Shown here: in pieces, positions 62,779-64,000 of the stretch | Layout of the letters: each line of letters opens with the position of its first letter | Position numbering within the stretch: the stretch's first letter is position 1 | Program-made: the position numbers and the translations under genes | Notes under the pieces: model-generated | Database searches by the model: none | What the model saw: the letters and a program-made list of their open reading frames with translations, nothing else | Told to the model about the DNA's origin: nothing | Source: JANPLD01 sp964445765 | Lineage (GTDB): Bacteria > Pseudomonadota > Alphaproteobacteria > Rickettsiales > UBA8987 | Assembly (NCBI GenBank): GCA_964445765.1 | Contig: CAYULD010000001.1 | Coordinates: forward strand, 62,001 to 126,000 | Length of the DNA: 64,000 bases | Direction: 5' to 3'

Positions 62779-64000
62779 TAAAAATTGCCAAAGTTTTACT
62801 GCCACTATTATTTGATAAGCCTTTTGATTATCTTATCCCTAATGAATTAACTATAGAAAAAAATGAGTTAGTTTTCGTTCCTTTTGGCAATAAAAAATAT
62901 ATTGGATTAGTGATTGATATTTTTGAGGCTAAAGAAACAAGTTACAAATTGAAGCCAATAATTAATAGCTTAAAAAATGAGGGTTTTAGCTTATATTCTT
63001 ATAAAGAAGATTTTATAAATTTTTTGACTAAGCAATCAGAATATTATCTTTCTCCACTTGGAAAAGTTTTTTCTCTAACAATTTCAGAAAAATATTTTAA
63101 GAAAATTAACCCAAAAAAAACATCAAAAAAAGAAAGTAAAAAGCCTAAAAAATCTAATGTTGAACTTAATAATGAGCAACAGGAATGCTATGAATATTTA
63201 TATCAGCAGCTTATAAAAAATAAATTTTCTGTTGCTCTTTTAGATGGAATAACCGGCAGCGGAAAAACAGAAGTTTATTTTGAATTAATCAAACAAAACT
63301 TAAAACAAGGCAAGCAATCTCTTATTTTGCTTCCAGAGATATTACTTAGTAAGCAAATCATTAAAAGGTTTCAAGAAAACTTTGAAGAAGAGCCTCTCAT
63401 CTGGCATTCAGAAATTACAGAAGCAAAAAAAAGGAAAGAATATTTTAGAATTGCAAATGGGGAGGCTAAAATTATAATTGGTGCAAGATCTGCCCTGCAC
63501 TTACCTTATAAAAATCTTTCGTTAATAATCTGCGATGAGGAGCACGACCAAAGCTATAAACAAGAAGAGCAAGTTATCTATAACGCAAGAGATATGGCAA
63601 TTTTAAGAGCTTCTATAGAAAATTCTCTATGTATTTTGGCAAGTGCAACGCCTTCAATAGAAACTTATTATAATGCTATAAATGGCAAATATAAGCATCT
63701 AAAATTAATTAATCGCTATTCTAAAATTGCCCTGCCAGAAGCCGAAATTATAGATATGCGAGCAGAAAAATTATCTTCAAAAAATTTTATTTCAGAAAGA
63801 GTTAAAGAAGAAATAATCTTTAACTTACAAAATAATTTACAAACGCTTTTATTCTTAAACCGCAGAGGATATGCCCCCCTTTTATTATGCGGCAAATGTG
63901 GTTTTAGATTTGAATCTCCAGATACTTCATCTTGGTTGGTTTTGCATAGAAATGAAAAGGGAGATTTTTATTTAGAATGTCATCATACTGGCTATAAAAT
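62775..64000 (+). CDS. priA: Primosomal protein N' (PriA helicase), 5' part
   Basis: The frame starts at 62775, overlapping the addA stop by 4 bases, and runs off the right edge after 408 codons. It encodes the PriA N-terminal 3' DNA-binding domain (about 1-100), a Lys-rich linker, and the helicase core: Walker A DGITGSGKTE (about 157-166), QSLILLPEILLS, ARSALHLPYKNLSLIICDEEHDQSYKQEE (DEEH box), LASATPS, and FLNRRGYAPLLLCGKCGFRF, the start of the zinc-binding region. PriA restarts collapsed replication forks. Pairing with addA joins end resection and fork restart in one unit. Confidence 0.95.
   Translation, partial: MIKIAKVLLPLLFDKPFDYLIPNELTIEKNELVFVPFGNKKYIGLVIDIFEAKETSYKLKPIINSLKNEGFSLYSYKEDFINFLTKQSEYYLSPLGKVFSLTISEKYFKKINPKKTSKKESKKPKKSNVELNNEQQECYEYLYQQLIKNKFSVALLDGITGSGKTEVYFELIKQNLKQGKQSLILLPEILLSKQIIKRFQENFEEEPLIWHSEITEAKKRKEYFRIANGEAKIIIGARSALHLPYKNLSLIICDEEHDQSYKQEEQVIYNARDMAILRASIENSLCILASATPSIETYYNAINGKYKHLKLINRYSKIALPEAEIIDMRAEKLSSKNFISERVKEEIIFNLQNNLQTLLFLNRRGYAPLLLCGKCGFRFESPDTSSWLVLHRNEKGDFYLECHHTGYK

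Noticed and set aside
1..64000. CRISPR arrays, rRNA genes, intact transposases or phage structural genes
   Set aside because: No regularly spaced repeats, rRNA-like stretches, DDE/tyrosine recombinase proteins or phage proteins were found on either strand.

Overview
The window is a 64 kb stretch of a very AT-rich bacterial chromosome, densely coded on both strands. The genes point to an aerobic, Gram-negative alphaproteobacterium, probably Rickettsiales-related. The evidence is a cytochrome c oxidase subunit II, sucCD, a DUF1467 protein next to a PAP2 phosphatase, a one-domain RNase D, a Fur without the second-zinc cysteines, AddA, and outer-membrane and periplasmic proteins. Biosynthetic genes (dapE, guaA, purN, nadE, murD) argue against an extremely reduced parasite. 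The taxonomic placement is inference from gene content and base composition.

Layout. 0-3.3 kb: the end of a lipoprotein gene, then sucC and sucD split by a small four-helix-bundle gene that lies between inverted repeats. 3.5-13.9 kb: one 3455-residue, cysteine-free, repeat-built protein that is probably a surface adhesin. 13.9-18.7 kb: tldD, coxB, a candidate small RNA with its own promoter and terminator, and a DsbD/ScsB-type thiol-disulfide exchanger. 18.7-25.5 kb: a compact locus of two MotB-like membrane proteins, a 1207-residue TPR protein and a pseudopilin. It is divergent from a small secreted protein and a second, similar pseudopilin. 25.5-31.6 kb: a divergent polysaccharide deacetylase, an unrecognised coiled-coil protein, PAP2, DUF1467, a siroheme-synthase N-domain protein, dapE and mscL. 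31.7-38.3 kb: tRNA-Pro(GGG) and an operon for the inner-membrane platform of a type IV pilus or type II secretion machine (PilB/GspE, PilC/GspF, a PilM-PilN fusion, PilO-like, and a secreted protein in the PilP position).

38.5-40.4 kb: a 1.8 kb insertion at the 3' end of guaA. It is bounded by a 56/57-bp direct repeat of the guaA end and carries one unrecognised 543-residue protein. 40.3-51.1 kb: guaA, an unknown gene, an outer-membrane barrel protein, murD, a UPF0175/DUF3368 toxin-antitoxin pair, rppH, cytochrome b561, xseB, a methyltransferase-like membrane protein, nadE, purN and fur. 51.2-51.35 kb: a MITE-like element with 12-bp perfect terminal inverted repeats. 51.4-55.3 kb: a DUF3592-like protein, a gene for only the C-terminal half of aconitase, and several small unknown genes. 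55.3-64 kb: grxB, fmt, RNase D, a Bax-like glucosaminidase, addA and the first part of priA.

The strongest leads for an undescribed system are the MotB-like/TPR/pseudopilin locus (18.7-25.5 kb), which probably works with the pilus platform at 31.7-38.3 kb, and the guaA-inserted island with its orphan protein. The half-length aconitase, the mobile-looking unit inside sucCD and the candidate sRNA also merit attention. No CRISPR array, rRNA operon or intact transposase was seen.
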